64,000 bases of DNA, taken from positions 6,319,001 to 6,383,000 of the forward strand of contig NZ_CP090978.1 in NCBI RefSeq assembly GCF_021513275.1, written 5' to 3'. The notes under the pieces were generated by a model. It saw nothing but the letters and a program-made list of their open reading frames with translations. It was not told the DNA's origin and made no database searches. The DNA comes from Paenibacillus hexagrammi (GTDB lineage: Bacteria; Bacillota; Bacilli; Paenibacillales; NBRC-103111). Shown here in pieces: positions 17,503 through 27,463 of this stretch. Position 1 is the stretch's first letter, and each line of letters starts with the position of its first letter. The translations under genes and the position numbers were made by a program.

Positions 17503-19323
17503 TTATGGGGTGATGAGCTGGAAGGTCTCCCAACCACCGGCAGTTGTACGATTGGCGATCAAGGGGCTGGCGCCCCCATTGTCGGCGCAGACATATTTGC
17601 CGTTGGCCGCAGCTTTCAAAGTAATCCCGCCCGATACGGAAGCGACTTGGAAAGTCTCCCAGGCTCCGATGGAGGTGCTTCGCGCGATGAGCGCGTCAGC
17701 TCCGGCGTTCTCGGAGGCCACATACTTGCCGTTAGCCAGCGATTTTAAAGCAATATTGCCGTTACCTAGGTCTACCTTCTCGAAGGTTTCCCAGGCGCCG
17801 CCTACGGATGAACGATTAGCAATCAGCGCGCTGGCTCCTGCGTTCTCAGCTGTAACGTACTGATTATTGGCCAGGGCTTTGATCGAAACCAGGTCACGAG
17901 TCGGCGTGCCGTTCCATTTGAAGGTCATGGCTGCGCCTGCCGGTATGGACTGGATGAACGATTGCTTTCCCCATTTGATTTTCACATTCTGGCTGCTGGA
18001 AGTCCGGTTGTAAGCGACTACGACCTTGGAGCCGTCCGGATTTTTGAAAGCGACATTCTCGGAGGCTGCCGTCATAGCTCGGCGTATCGATGCGGTAAGC
18101 GCCGGGAACGACAAATTTACTGAAATGTCCGATTAAATAGTAGTGCTGGTTGTAGGTCACTTGATCGGTAGCGTCGGAGCGGATTTTGATCATACCGTAG
18201 TTAATGCTGCTGCTCAGAAGTGTCGGACCGTTGTTTTGGTCCAGCGCAATGTTCCAAGCGATGAAGGATTTGGCCCAGTTTCTAGGTATGGTGATGAGTT
18301 CGTGCATGATGTTGCTGAAGCTGTCGTTCCAGGAGCCGAAGCCGCCCTCGGTGAACCAGATATCTTTGTCCGGGTGATTGTTATGGACCGTAGTCATGGC
18401 AGAAGGGTCGCCGCCGTAATGATGAAATCCGCTGCCTGCGGTATAGCCGGCTGCCCCCGAATCGTTCAGAATTGCTTCAGGATAGTACGAGTTATCAAAG
18501 TTGTGATCGTAGGCGATGATCTTGGTATTCAGTCCTGCGCCTCTGAGCGTCGGTCCCAAATAATCGCGGATAAAGCCGATCTGATCGTTCGTGGACATGG
18601 ACATCGTAGGGTAGGTGCTAGTGGTGTAAAGCGGTTCATTCTGCGGCGTAATGGCATAGATCGGAATGCCTTGGCCTTGGTAAGCCTGAATGAACTTCTT
18701 CATGTAATTGGCGTATACGGAATAGGCTTCCGGATTGAGGTAGCCTCCTCCCGTCATGGAACCGCTGGATTTCATCCAACCTGGCGCACTCAAGGCGTTG
18801 CGATTACCTTGAGATTTGCGTTCTTGGCGATAGCTTGCTTGACCATAGGCACAATGTAAGGGAGGTCTCTGGAGATCGAGAAGTGGTCGAGATTCCAATC
18901 CCATGCCGTATCCGCGTAGCTGTAGGCTTCCCAGTTAAAGTCGGAGGCTCCGATGGTCTGACGCAGCATGCTGAGCCCGATGCCTGATTGTCCAAAGAGC
19001 TTCTCCATCACTTCAGCTCTCTTGCTGTCACTCAGCTTGTTTTGGAGCAGCCAAGCCGAGGCGTCAGTCATGGAAGCGCCGAATCCGTCCATCTGCTGGT
19101 ACTTCAAGTCCTCATTCACATCAATGGTATAGGAAGCGCTTCCATAATCCGCCGCAAAAGCTTTATCAGCTTGCCGGGTTAATGCCGTACTTAAGTCAGC
19201 CTTCGTGAGCCATACCTCGACAGGTTCACCGGCTGCTAGGGCGGATGCTGGAAGTATGGCGGAGCTTGTCGTTACAATTGCTGCAGCGATTAAGGAGAGT
19301 TTTTTCCACAGGTTTCGTTTCAT
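17503..19323 (-). CDS. Secreted GH30 glycosidase with fascin-like C-terminal domain, two frameshifts
   Basis: An extracellular glycosidase of about 606 residues when two indels are repaired. Sec signal peptide 1-31 (KKLSLIAAAIVTT...ASALAAG). The GH30 barrel has the acid/base Glu230 in TPQNEP and the nucleophile Glu326 in IWFTEGGFG. The barrel's usual beta side domain (NVAFKNPDGSKVVVAYN) and a three-repeat beta-trefoil fascin-like module (each repeat ending GxWETF) follow. The first frame ends at 18790 where IATP should continue WSAPGW; one base of a doubled C/G is missing. The second shift, one extra base in 18061-18075, lies just before the side domain. The family cleaves glucosylceramide, beta-1,6-glucan or xylan; which one is not decidable. 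A cre-like box precedes the gene. Confidence 0.88.
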
Positions 19324-19349
19324 TTGTTATTACCACCTTTCTTATTCTT

Positions 19350-19363
19350 TGGAATCGATTTCA
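19350..19363. promoter_or_regulatory. Catabolite-response element (cre) candidate upstream of GH30
   Basis: TGGAATCGATTTCA fits the CcpA consensus TGNAANCGNWNNCA, 27 bases from the GH30 start. Carbon catabolite repression of a secreted glycosidase would be expected. Confidence 0.6.
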
Positions 19364-19477
19364 TTTGGAATAAATGGTTACGCTAAGACACCTCCTATAT
19401 AAGTATTGTAGCTCTATGGTTCCTTGTTCGTTAGCTGTTATTTTTCAGGTTTTCTTGTATGTTCTTCAGGAAAATGG

Positions 19478-19511
19478 AAAAGCAGCCCTGCTTTTCTTCG
19501 CAGGGCTGCCA
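19478..19511 (-). terminator. Terminator of the DinB gene
   Basis: GGCAGCCCTGC / GCAGGGCTGC perfect stem with T4 on the minus strand. Confidence 0.8.
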
Positions 19512-19535
19512 AGGGGTAGAGTAGGGCTCAGCAAT

Positions 19536-20036
19536 CTATACCAGTGGCTGCATGCCGCGTTCGACCCAATCCTCGCGGGTAGGTCCGTAAATGTCTGGTA
19601 CGCGAAGACCGGCAAGCCGCATTAATACCGTCATTTGTCCGCGATGGTGGATTTCATGGGAAATAAGGATTCGAAGCGTCATGCCGTTACGCCACTGTTC
19701 GCCGTACATATCGCTGGTTTCGGTGAGTTTGCCGTCTGACCACTGCGTACGAATGGCTTCAAGCATTCCTTGTGAAGCAGCGCGGTACGTATCGGCGATT
19801 TTGGCTGCTGAAGCAGGAGCATGCTCATCTCCCTCGGGAGCTTCGAATTGCAGTCCTGTACGGGAGAGCATTTCATGGATCGTCGTGGCGATATGCCAGC
19901 CAAGCTGTCCTAGCGGACGGAATGTGGAATTGGCATTCTCGGAAAGTGATGCATCTGTTAGCGCGTCCAGTACGCGCTGTGTCGCTTTGGACTCATTCGT
20001 CCATTCGGCGACAAAGCTTTCGATGGAAGTGAACAT
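19536..20036 (-). CDS. DinB-family protein
   Basis: 166 residues forming a four-helix DinB/YfiT-type fold. It has the histidines expected for metal binding: LGQLGWHIATTIHEML in the first half and ILISHEIHHRGQMTVLMRLAG near the C-terminus. GGAGG eight bases before the ATG. The family includes metal-dependent thiol transferases and damage-induced proteins; the specific reaction is unknown. It is adjacent to, and on the same strand as, the WYL regulator at 20138-21046, whose product may control it. Confidence 0.88.
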   Translation of the reverse strand: MFTSIESFVAEWTNESKATQRVLDALTDASLSENANSTFRPLGQLGWHIATTIHEMLSRTGLQFEAPEGDEHAPASAAKIADTYRAASQGMLEAIRTQWSDGKLTETSDMYGEQWRNGMTLRILISHEIHHRGQMTVLMRLAGLRVPDIYGPTREDWVERGMQPLV

Positions 20037-20137
20037 AAGATAGAGCCTCCTTAAAATAGTTTGGGTATGTATTCCTTACTTAGTATAGCCAACTCCCCTG
20101 ACAACTGTATGTCAGCAATTCTAGCCCAGGCAGTCAT

Positions 20138-21046
20138 TCATCTATAAAGATCAACGACTTGCCGCGCACGTTCTTGGATGATTGCGGCGATGTGGGTAGG
20201 CTCGAGAATGCGAAGACCGGGTCCGTAGCTCAACAGCATGCCGTACAGCCAGGGCTCATCCGGCTGCCTGGCTGTAACAATCAGCGTACCGTCAGGCTGC
20301 ACTGCGATATGCTCCGGTTGGAAGTAATCCTCAGCTTGAGCGCGGAACGATGGCTGAATCTGGAGGACAAGCTTAACGAGAGAGGACTCCTGTCTGTGCC
20401 TGCTCATATGGAAGGAGAAGCCGTCCACCATATCCGATCTGGGGGTAAAGACAGTTGACAGCACTTCAAGCTCTTTCATCCGCGATAAACGAAACACGCG
20501 AAAGTCCTCCCGCAGCAGGCAGTATGCGTATAAGTACCAGCCAAAGCCTTTTACGACGATTCCCATAGGTTCCACAGTGCGCAAGGATAGCTCGCTTTGG
20601 GAGCTTGTATACTGAAAGCGAATCAGCTTCGTCTGACGAATCGCTTCCCTAAGGAGGCTGAGCTTTTCCTGGTCGGCTTGGTTTCTCCGCCAAGGGTTCA
20701 TATCAATCACGATTTGATTGTGAAGGCTGGTCCCGGTTTTTTGCTCCGACTTGGCAACCATAGCCCCGACCTTATCTAGCAGGGTACCAACCTCCTGCTC
20801 CCCTACGGTAGAACGGATTCCCTTCAGTCCAATAATGATGGATTGTAACTCTTCCATAGAAAGAAATTGTCGATCGATCCGGTACTCATCCATAATTTCG
20901 TAACCGCCCGTTAGTCCAGGGTAAGATACGACGGGGATTCCCGCCTGATTGATCGTTTCAATATCCCGATATATCGTTCGCAGCGATACCTCAAAACGGT
21001 CCGATAACTCCTTGGCGCTGACTCGTTTGCGGTTCAGCAGCAGCAT
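20138..21046 (-). CDS. HTH-WYL domain (YafY-type) regulator, N-terminus possibly frameshifted
   Basis: 302 residues: a DeoR/HTH_11 helix-turn-helix (RVSAKELSDRFEVSLRTIYRDIETINQAGIPV), then a WYL domain (IRFQYTSSQ...GWYLYAYCLLREDFRVFRLSRM) and a C-terminal extension. WYL regulators sense nucleic-acid or small-molecule signals and often sit beside DinB or YdeI-type genes, as here. The family normally begins LDRLLAITM. This octapeptide is in frame just upstream of ATG 21046, back to CTG 21070, but a TAA at 21071-21073 cuts it off. One extra A in that AA pair would open the frame to a TTG with a spaced AGGAG. The annotated start may therefore be about 13 codons short. Confidence 0.85.
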   Translation of the reverse strand: MLLLNRKRVSAKELSDRFEVSLRTIYRDIETINQAGIPVVSYPGLTGGYEIMDEYRIDRQFLSMEELQSIIIGLKGIRSTVGEQEVGTLLDKVGAMVAKSEQKTGTSLHNQIVIDMNPWRRNQADQEKLSLLREAIRQTKLIRFQYTSSQSELSLRTVEPMGIVVKGFGWYLYAYCLLREDFRVFRLSRMKELEVLSTVFTPRSDMVDGFSFHMSRHRQESSLVKLVLQIQPSFRAQAEDYFQPEHIAVQPDGTLIVTARQPDEPWLYGMLLSYGPGLRILEPTHIAAIIQERARQVVDLYR

Positions 21047-21348
21047 CGTAATGGCAAGCAGACGATCCAGTTACAATACAAGTACACTCCTTGCTCGTGA
21101 GTAGTTGTTCAGTAGATTTCGAGGAGGAAGGGAGATATCCTTCCTTGCAACTGTGAAGTCATGAGTATTTTTGGGTGAAGAGAATGAGTTTGTTAGCTGC
21201 TGAAAAGCTTCCGCTTACAAGCAGGTATGTATGATGGAAAGGTTCCGAAGCTGAGCCTTTTATAGGTAAGCATGAATTGGAAATACCGGGAAATGGGTAT
21301 AATACGTCTCGAATAGAAGCATACACTAGCAGCTAGGTGGTGATAGAG
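21047..21348. other. Divergent intergenic region
   Basis: 302 bases between divergent genes. Apart from the likely true N-terminal codons of the WYL regulator (to about 21085) and the AGGTGG site at 21335, I see no gene, repeat or clear promoter. Confidence 0.5.
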
Positions 21349-21843
21349 GTGACGCTTGAGCGTGTGATTCTGACGATAATCTATGTGATTTCGCTGGTCT
21401 TGTGGGTCTGGATCCTGCCCCGGTCCAAATGGCGGGAGTTGTGCGTTGCGCTGCTGGCGTGCCAAGCACTTACCTGGATTAATTCGTTAATTCATGTTCA
21501 ATGGGGATTATATATATTTCCTGTTAGAGAATTTCCGAAGGCGACCAATCTGTCGTTTACGTTGGAATTTTTCCTCTATCCATTCCTTTGCGCGATCAGC
21601 TTTATTTATGAGCCTAAGGATTCTCGGTTAAAGCAATTATGCAGAATCGCGTTGTGGGTGTCGATAGCGGTTGCTGTAGATGTGCTGCTTAACCAATATA
21701 CAAACCTTGTGCATTATATCCGCTACACCTGGTACTGTGCTTGGGTGGAGCTGTACGTTATTTATTGGATCTCCAATACATATACCAGATGGTTCTTTAA
21801 AGGCATGCGTTCTGATACCGGTGGAGAATCTGCCTATGGATGA
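21349..21843 (+). CDS. CBO0543-type polytopic membrane protein
   Basis: 164 residues with about five hydrophobic helices (ERVILTIIYVISLVLWVWIL, ELCVALLACQALTWINSLI, FFLYPFLCAISFIY, IALWVSIAVAVDVLL, WVELYVIYWISNTYTRWFF). The conserved features FPKATNLSFTLEFFLYP and HYIRYTWYCAW mark the CBO0543 family of Bacillales membrane proteins of unknown function. GTG 21349 is preferred because AGGTGG lies eight bases upstream; GTG 21337 is also open. It overlaps the next gene, a paralogue, by eight bases. Confidence 0.85.
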   Translation: MTLERVILTIIYVISLVLWVWILPRSKWRELCVALLACQALTWINSLIHVQWGLYIFPVREFPKATNLSFTLEFFLYPFLCAISFIYEPKDSRLKQLCRIALWVSIAVAVDVLLNQYTNLVHYIRYTWYCAWVELYVIYWISNTYTRWFFKGMRSDTGGESAYG

Positions 21844-22327
21844 TCGGATTTACTTGTATCTTGTGTGGGGGATTGGAATTATTCTCTTTATTAGCGCAGT
21901 TCCTCGGGGCAAGCGGCGTGTTGCGCAAATAGCCTTCTTGTTTAAACAGTTTTTGACCTGGATATTAGGATTAATTGTCGTCGAGTTCGACCTTATTGAA
22001 TATCCGGTGCGTTTTTTTGCTTCTGTGAATCGTTCCAGCTTTACGTTTGAATATTTTGCCTATCCTTGCATTTGCGCAGTATTCAACTCCCGATACCCGG
22101 AAGGGAGGAGTATTCCTTATAAGCTTGTTTACTTTGCTGCCTATACCTCAGCGATGACGTTGATCGAATGGATGATTGAGCGAAACTCGACGTTTATCGA
22201 ATATATTCACTGGAGTTGGTACTGGACCTGGCTGTCCCTGTTCATTACGTTCGGCATGTCGAGAGCGTTCACGAGGTGGTTCTTCCATGTGAAGCATGTG
22301 CCTCAGCAAAGGGAAGGAGTGCAGTGA
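21836..22327 (+). CDS. CBO0543-type polytopic membrane protein, paralogue of the preceding gene
   Basis: 163 residues from ATG 21836, with GGTGGAG nine bases upstream inside the previous gene. Five hydrophobic helices. The same motif set as the neighbour is seen: SFTFEYFAYPCICAVF against SFTLEFFLYPFLCAIS, and FIEYIHWSWYWTWLSLFI against LVHYIRYTWYCAWVEL. The RAFTRWFF end matches NTYTRWFF. The overlap of both genes and shared architecture point to a tandem duplication whose products may work as a heteromer (inference). Confidence 0.85.
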   Translation: MDDRIYLYLVWGIGIILFISAVPRGKRRVAQIAFLFKQFLTWILGLIVVEFDLIEYPVRFFASVNRSSFTFEYFAYPCICAVFNSRYPEGRSIPYKLVYFAAYTSAMTLIEWMIERNSTFIEYIHWSWYWTWLSLFITFGMSRAFTRWFFHVKHVPQQREGVQ

Positions 22328-22443
22328 CGCGTTTCTGGTTCTGGTTGGGCTCACACGTTCAAACTGCATTCGAATACCGCTTGTAAACCAATGAAATATG
22401 AAGTAGGACCTACCAAAATTTGTGAAAAAGTGAGCTGAGTGCA

Positions 22444-23247
22444 TTGTTCATCAACCATAGGAAAAGTGCGTTCTATACGGCTGCCTTCAGCACGATCATG
22501 AGCGGAATGCTTCTAATCGGGGGCGGTCTGGCCGCTGCGGAAGAGGCCGAAGAGCTTACCCCGGAGTCCCTGTCACCGGAACAGAACCAAGTACTGCAAA
22601 GCAAACAAATTGACGTGACCGGCGACGGGAAGCCGGATACGGTTGTACTGGCGGGCAGCAAGCTGGATCCTTCCAGCCCATATTTTGCGAAGCTTGCCCT
22701 CATGGTGTCCGGGCTGGGGCACAATCCGGTCATGATCCCTTTGGAGGGAGGCTACAATCCCCGAATGCTGTTCTGCGATTTTAACGGAGACAAGCTGCCG
22801 GAGGTGTATGTCTCCTCGGAAACAGGAGGGAGCGGCGGTTTATCCAACTATGCTTTGTATTCTCTAAAGCGTAACGTGCCTACGGCCATACCGCTTCCCG
22901 AGCCTTTGCGCGTAACGAATAAGTTTAAGCACAATTATGTAGTGAAGCTGAAAATCGAAGAGACGGGCAAATCGTATAAAATTGACCTGAAGGAAAAGAA
23001 AAAGGACTATGACGAATTCGGTATCTACAAAAACAATAGATTGGTGAAGCCTTTTATCGTCAATGTGAACGCCTACGGCGCACTGCAGCCGATTGACATA
23101 GACCAGGATGGTGTTTGCGAGCTGAAGGGCGTGCAGCGGATTACAGGAATAGCAAATGCAGATACGATTGGCTATGCGAAATCTCTATGGAAGTGGCAAG
23201 ACGGCAAGTGGACGCTCGCTTCCTCCAAAGTTACGAAGGAGCTATAG
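22444..23247 (+). CDS. Secreted protein with calcium-loop (VCBS/EF-hand-like) motifs
   Basis: 267 residues beginning at a TTG (22444) with no strong ribosome binding site; ATG 22498 lies inside the signal sequence. A Sec signal peptide (SAFYTAAFSTIMSGMLLIGGGLAAA) is followed by an acidic linker. Three Asp-rich loops are spaced through the protein: DVTGDGKPD, DFNGDKLPE and DIDQDGVCE. Such loops bind calcium in FG-GAP/VCBS propeller repeats. The protein is probably an exported surface or spore-associated protein. The function is not known to me, and neighbours give no hint. Confidence 0.75.
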   Translation: MFINHRKSAFYTAAFSTIMSGMLLIGGGLAAAEEAEELTPESLSPEQNQVLQSKQIDVTGDGKPDTVVLAGSKLDPSSPYFAKLALMVSGLGHNPVMIPLEGGYNPRMLFCDFNGDKLPEVYVSSETGGSGGLSNYALYSLKRNVPTAIPLPEPLRVTNKFKHNYVVKLKIEETGKSYKIDLKEKKKDYDEFGIYKNNRLVKPFIVNVNAYGALQPIDIDQDGVCELKGVQRITGIANADTIGYAKSLWKWQDGKWTLASSKVTKEL

Positions 23248-23253
23248 GAAATG

Positions 23254-23313
23254 GAAAGGGACGTACGGAAAGCTTCTGCTAGACGGCAGAAGCTTCATCC
23301 ATACGTCCCTTTC
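23254..23313. terminator. Long hairpin between convergent genes
   Basis: GAAAGGGACGTA (23254-23265) is the exact complement of 23302-23313, with an inner AGCTTCTGC/GCAGAAGCT stem. It lacks a long T-run but lies between two convergent genes and probably ends both transcripts. Confidence 0.6.
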
Positions 23314-23413
23314 TCAGTAGATAAGAAAGTGGTAGTTGTATACGTTTGCTTGGCTTCAACCTTGACAAACGCGCTCGTCCCTTAAGGACGACGATGTCGT
23401 TTATCCGTGTGCC

Positions 23414-24643
23414 TTACACCCAGTTGCCTTTACGGAACAGCGGCTCACGAGTGCCATCTTCTTTGATACCGTCGATATCCATTTCGGCGGAGCCGACCAT
23501 GAAGTCGACATGGATCAGACTTTTGTTATACCCGTGTTCGGCTAATTGTTCAGCGCTCATGGAGGAGCCGCCTTCGATGGTAAACGGATAGGAGTTGCCT
23601 AGCGCCAAGTGGCACGAAGCATTCTCATCGAACAAGGTATTGTAGAAAATAATGCCCGAGTTCGAGATGGGTGAGTCATAGGGAACAAGCGCAACTTCAC
23701 CTAAATAACGGGCTCCCTCGTCCATATCGAGCATCTTTTCCAGCACTTCCTGGCCCTTCTCGGCTGTAGCGCTGACTACCTTGCCGTTCTCGAAGGTCAG
23801 GCTGAAGCCGTCGATGAGCGAGCCTTGGTAGCTGAGAGGCAGCGTACTGCGGACTGTGCCGCTGGTCCCATGCTTGTGAGGCATGGTGAACACCTCTTCG
23901 GTCGGCATGTTGGGTACGAACCGGATGCCGCTTTCCGTATCGCTGCTGGCGGCCACCCATTGGTGCTTGTGCGCAAGCTCGATGTATAGGTCGGTTCCAG
24001 GTGCTTTCATATGTAACTGCTTGAACCTTTTGTCGTTCAGCATGTGCTGCTTGCTGATAAGTGTCTCCAGATGCTGCTTCCACGCGCTCACCGGATCTTC
24101 CGTATTCACACGGGTTAGGGTGAAGATCTGCTCCCACAGCTTCTCTATACGCTCGGCTTGGTCAAGCTCAGGGAAGACCTTAGCCGACCATTCGGCAGTC
24201 GGATAGGAGACCATCAGCCAACTGACCTGATTGTTGCGCAGGTAGTTCAGAAAGCCCTCCCTCGCCGTTGCTGCGGTTTTGGCCGCTGTTGCAACCCGGT
24301 CCGGGTCGATGCCCGTCAATAAATCGGAGTTGGGCGCATAGATTTGCAGGAAGGCAGCGCCTTGCTTAGCCAGATCTTCCAGGCCGTTAGCCCGCCACAT
24401 GGGGTACTCCTTCAAGGTTGCTTCAGGTGCGTGCTTCAGGCGAATCGCCTTCACTTCATCGTCATCCCAATCGACGACAACATCCTTCGCCCCGGCCTCA
24501 TAGGCCTTCTTGGCGACTTTACGCACAAAGTCTGCGCAGGAAATCGGAGTCATGATGACGACGGTTTGATCCTTTTGCACATTGAGTCCTACGCGTACGG
24601 CAAGCTCTGCGTATTTGTCCAGGTTTTGCTCGAAATTGTCCAT
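23414..24643 (-). CDS. M29-family metallo-aminopeptidase
   Basis: 409 residues, full length for the M29 (AmpS/AmpT/aminopeptidase II) family. The N-terminal domain has LDKYAELAVRVGLNVQKDQTVVI; the catalytic C-terminal domain has NMPTEEVFTMP, RYLGEVALVPYDSPIS, ASCHLALGNSY and SLIHVDFMVGS. The Glu, His, Tyr and Asp residues in these segments correspond to the two-metal site of the family. It is cytosolic, with no signal peptide, and removes N-terminal residues from short peptides. AAAGGAG nine bases before the ATG. It is divergent from glnS. Confidence 0.93.
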   Translation of the reverse strand: MDNFEQNLDKYAELAVRVGLNVQKDQTVVIMTPISCADFVRKVAKKAYEAGAKDVVVDWDDDEVKAIRLKHAPEATLKEYPMWRANGLEDLAKQGAAFLQIYAPNSDLLTGIDPDRVATAAKTAATAREGFLNYLRNNQVSWLMVSYPTAEWSAKVFPELDQAERIEKLWEQIFTLTRVNTEDPVSAWKQHLETLISKQHMLNDKRFKQLHMKAPGTDLYIELAHKHQWVAASSDTESGIRFVPNMPTEEVFTMPHKHGTSGTVRSTLPLSYQGSLIDGFSLTFENGKVVSATAEKGQEVLEKMLDMDEGARYLGEVALVPYDSPISNSGIIFYNTLFDENASCHLALGNSYPFTIEGGSSMSAEQLAEHGYNKSLIHVDFMVGSAEMDIDGIKEDGTREPLFRKGNWV

Positions 24644-24727
24644 CAGGCTCGGCTCCTTTATATTTTACTAAGATTTAGTGTATGATAGAAAATAAAACTT
24701 TAACCCCCGGGAGAAAGGCTGGCATCA

Positions 24728-26379
24728 ATGGAACCGAAAAGCACTCCATCCAATTTCATTAAAAACATTGTAATCGAAGATTTACAATCAGGCAAAGTCA
24801 GCCAGGTTGTCACCCGATTCCCCCGGAGCCGAACGGATATCTTCATATCGGGCACGCGAAATCGATCTGTCTTAATTTTGAGTTGGCGGACGAATTTAAG
24901 GGACGTACAAACTTGCGCTTTGACGATACGAATCCGGTTAAGGAAGATACCGAATATGTGGAATCCATCAAGGCTGACGTAGCTTGGCTTGGCTTTGAAT
25001 GGGACGGCTTGTTCTTCGCATCGGACTACTTCGATGAAATGTATAACCGCGCGGAGCTGCTGATCCGTAAGGGTCTTGCTTATGTGGACGACCAGTCGGC
25101 TGATCAAATCCGTGAAACGCGCGGAACGTTGACAGAGCCTGGGCAAGAGAGCCCGTACCGCGGACGCAGCACCCAAGAGAATTTGGATTTGTTTGCAAGG
25201 ATGAAGGCAGGCGAATTCAAGGACGGAACGAAAGTGCTCCGTGCCAAAATCGACATGTCCTCGCCGAACATCAACCTGCGCGACCCGGTCATTTACCGCG
25301 TGGTGCACGCGCATCATCATAATACAGGGGATAAGTGGTGCATCTACCCGATGTATGCCTTCGCTCATCCGATCGAGGATGCAATTGAGGGCATTACTCA
25401 CTCCATCTGTACGCTGGAGTTTGAAGATCAACGTCCTTTCTACGAATGGGTCGTACGCGAATGCGAAATGCCAAGCGTGCCTAGACAGTACGAGTTCGCG
25501 CGCCTCAATATGACGAACACAGTTATGAGTAAAAGAAAGCTGAAGCTGCTTGTGGATGAGAGCAAGGTCGACGGCTGGGACGATCCCCGCATGCCTACCA
25601 TCTCAGGCCTTCGCCGCCGCGGCTTCACGCCGGAATCCATCCGCGCCTTCGCACGCGAGCTGGCTGTTACCAAGAGCAACAGCATCGTTGATTCGAAAAT
25701 GCTCGATCACTTCATCCGTGAGGACTTGAAGCTGAAAGCGCTGCGTACGATGGGCATTCTCAATCCGCTGAAGGTCGTGATCACGAACTATCCGGAAGAT
25801 CAAACCGAGATGCTGGATGCCGAGAACAATTCGGAGAACCCGGAAATGGGCCACCGCCAAATTCCGTTCTCACGTGAAATTTATATCGAGCAGGACGACT
25901 TCATGGAAAACCCGCCGAATAAATATTTCCGTTTGTTCCCGGGCAATGAAGTGCGTCTGAAGCATGCTTACTTCATCAAGTGCAACGAATTCATTAAGGA
26001 TGAGAACGGCAAAGTCGTTGAGCTGCACTGCACGTACGATCCGGAAACGAAGAGCGGCAGCGGGTTTACCGGACGCAAGGTGAAGGGGACCATTCACTGG
26101 GTAGACGCCAAGCATGCGGTGCCAGCGGAGTTCCGCCTGTACGAGCCGCTCATCCTGGACGATAGCGAAGATGACGGAGCCTCCTTCTTGGAGAAGCTGA
26201 ATCCGAACTCGCTGGAAGTCGTGCAGGGCTTTGTAGAGGGTAACATGAAGCAGGCGAAGCCGCATGACAAATTCCAATTCTTCCGTCACGGTTACTTTAA
26301 CGTGGATCCGAAGGATACGACGGACGACAAGCTTGTCTTTAACTTGATTGTGTCGCTTAAGAGCTCTTTTGAAATATAA
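24728..26379 (+). CDS. glnS: Glutaminyl-tRNA synthetase, interrupted by a frameshift
   Basis: Class I aminoacyl-tRNA synthetase charging tRNA-Gln. The N-terminal frame reads [24 protein letters not shown] and is then lost. The second frame supplies [10 protein letters not shown] and [25 protein letters not shown]. Adding one C to the C5 run at 24820-24824 restores [14 protein letters not shown] and gives 550 residues, as in E. coli (554). The HIGH motif falls at about 40-43, the KMSKS equivalent is VMSKRK, and the anticodon-binding beta-barrels are intact. Many Firmicutes use GatCAB instead, so glnS here may be dispensable, but the perfect conservation after the shift argues for a base-calling error. 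Confidence 0.9.
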
Positions 26380-26416
26380 GCAGTCTCATGGCTGCAAGAA
26401 TAAGAAGTAAAGGAAG

Positions 26417-26454
26417 GACATAGCCCTATATTGCTTAGGGTTATGTCTTTTTTT
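26417..26454 (+). terminator. Terminator after glnS
   Basis: GACATAGCCCTA pairs with TAGGGTTATGTC, followed by T7. Confidence 0.9.
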
Positions 26455-26536
26455 GACCAACTTTGAAAGAACTCGATAGAGGTTGATCTCATCAGCTTCG
26501 AAAATCCCATTAGAAAATGGTAAGGAGAGAATAGAC

Positions 26537-27088
26537 ATGTTTCTGCATAAGATTGACGGCGATTTGTCTTTGAGGCTGATCCATATAGGAGATGCTGAGC
26601 GCATCTTTGAGCTAACGAACCTATCGAGGAAATATCTGCGGGAATGGCTTCCTTGGCTGGATCAGACACAGCGGCTGGAAGACACACAGGGATTCATCAA
26701 GGGGTGTTTACAAGGCTATGCCAACAATACCGGCTTGACCACGGTGGTCCTGTTTAAAGAGGAGATTGTCGGAGTTGCCGGGTTCAATCAGATTAATTGG
26801 TCGAATCAAACCGCATACATCGGTTATTGGCTAAGCAGCCTGCACCAAGGTCAAGGCATTATGACCAGGACAGCGGCAGCATTAACGGACTATGCGTTTC
26901 GTGAACTACATCTCAATAAGGTTGAAATCAGGGCGGCAGAATCGAATCAAAAAAGCAGAAGCGTTCCTGAACGCTTAGGATTTGTAGAAGAAGGCCGTAT
27001 TCGGCAAGCGGAGTGGCTATATGATCATTTCGTAGATCATGTGGTATACGGAATTCTTGCTGAGGAATGGAACAGCCGATCCATATAG
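26537..27088 (+). CDS. GNAT-family N-acetyltransferase (RimJ/RimL type)
   Basis: 183 residues, starting MFLHKIDGDLSLRLIHIGDAERIF. AAGGAG ten bases before ATG 26537 fixes the start, well inside the longer open frame. The acetyl-CoA motif A region reads YIGYWLSSLHQGQGIMTRTAAALTDYAF (R/QxxGxG/A variant QGQGIM), and the C-terminal part LNKVEIRAAESNQKSRSVPERLGFVEEG is typical of the YdaF/RimL branch, which acetylates ribosomal protein N-termini or small amines. The substrate is unknown. It stands alone between two terminators. Confidence 0.9.
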   Translation: MFLHKIDGDLSLRLIHIGDAERIFELTNLSRKYLREWLPWLDQTQRLEDTQGFIKGCLQGYANNTGLTTVVLFKEEIVGVAGFNQINWSNQTAYIGYWLSSLHQGQGIMTRTAAALTDYAFRELHLNKVEIRAAESNQKSRSVPERLGFVEEGRIRQAEWLYDHFVDHVVYGILAEEWNSRSI

Positions 27089-27096
27089 TAAAAATC

Positions 27097-27133
27097 TCAG
27101 ATAGTCGTCTCTTGTAGACGGCTGTCTTTTTTT
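27097..27133 (+). terminator. Terminator after the acetyltransferase gene
   Basis: AGATAGTCGTCT / AGACGGCTGTCT stem with T7. Confidence 0.88.
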
Positions 27134-27463
27134 GCCGATAAATTCGGGTCCATTACGAGCTGCCGCAGCTTTTCTCCAATCGCTGTTGACATTTTGTTAT
27201 TCGATTGAAATAAAGGTTTCGCTTTTGCTCGAGCACTTCGCTCATGTGCTTCCGTCTCCTGCGTCTTCTGCACGGGCTGCTGATGGAGGACGAGTCTTTT
27301 CAAATTTCGACGTCATCGCCGATTTTGTTCACATTTTCGCCAACTGCCTCCCTCTTTTTGAAAAATAACAATGAAAACTGTGTAAATTTGTCGTTCTCGT
27401 CATTACACACGCATCCAAGTATAATGAAACCATGCAATTTGGAAGCGAGGAGAGCCGATAACG
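27134..27463. other. Intergenic region before the two-component system
   Basis: 330 bases. A 30-codon minus-strand ORF (MSEVLEQKRNLYF..., about 27152-27244) has AGGAG ten bases upstream but no other support. A longer minus-strand frame (27097-27303) runs through the terminator and has only a TTG start. No clear promoter seen. Confidence 0.4.

Noticed and set aside
27097..27303. 68-codon minus-strand open frame before the two-component genes
   Set aside because: TTG start without a binding site, and its end reads through the terminator of the acetyltransferase gene.
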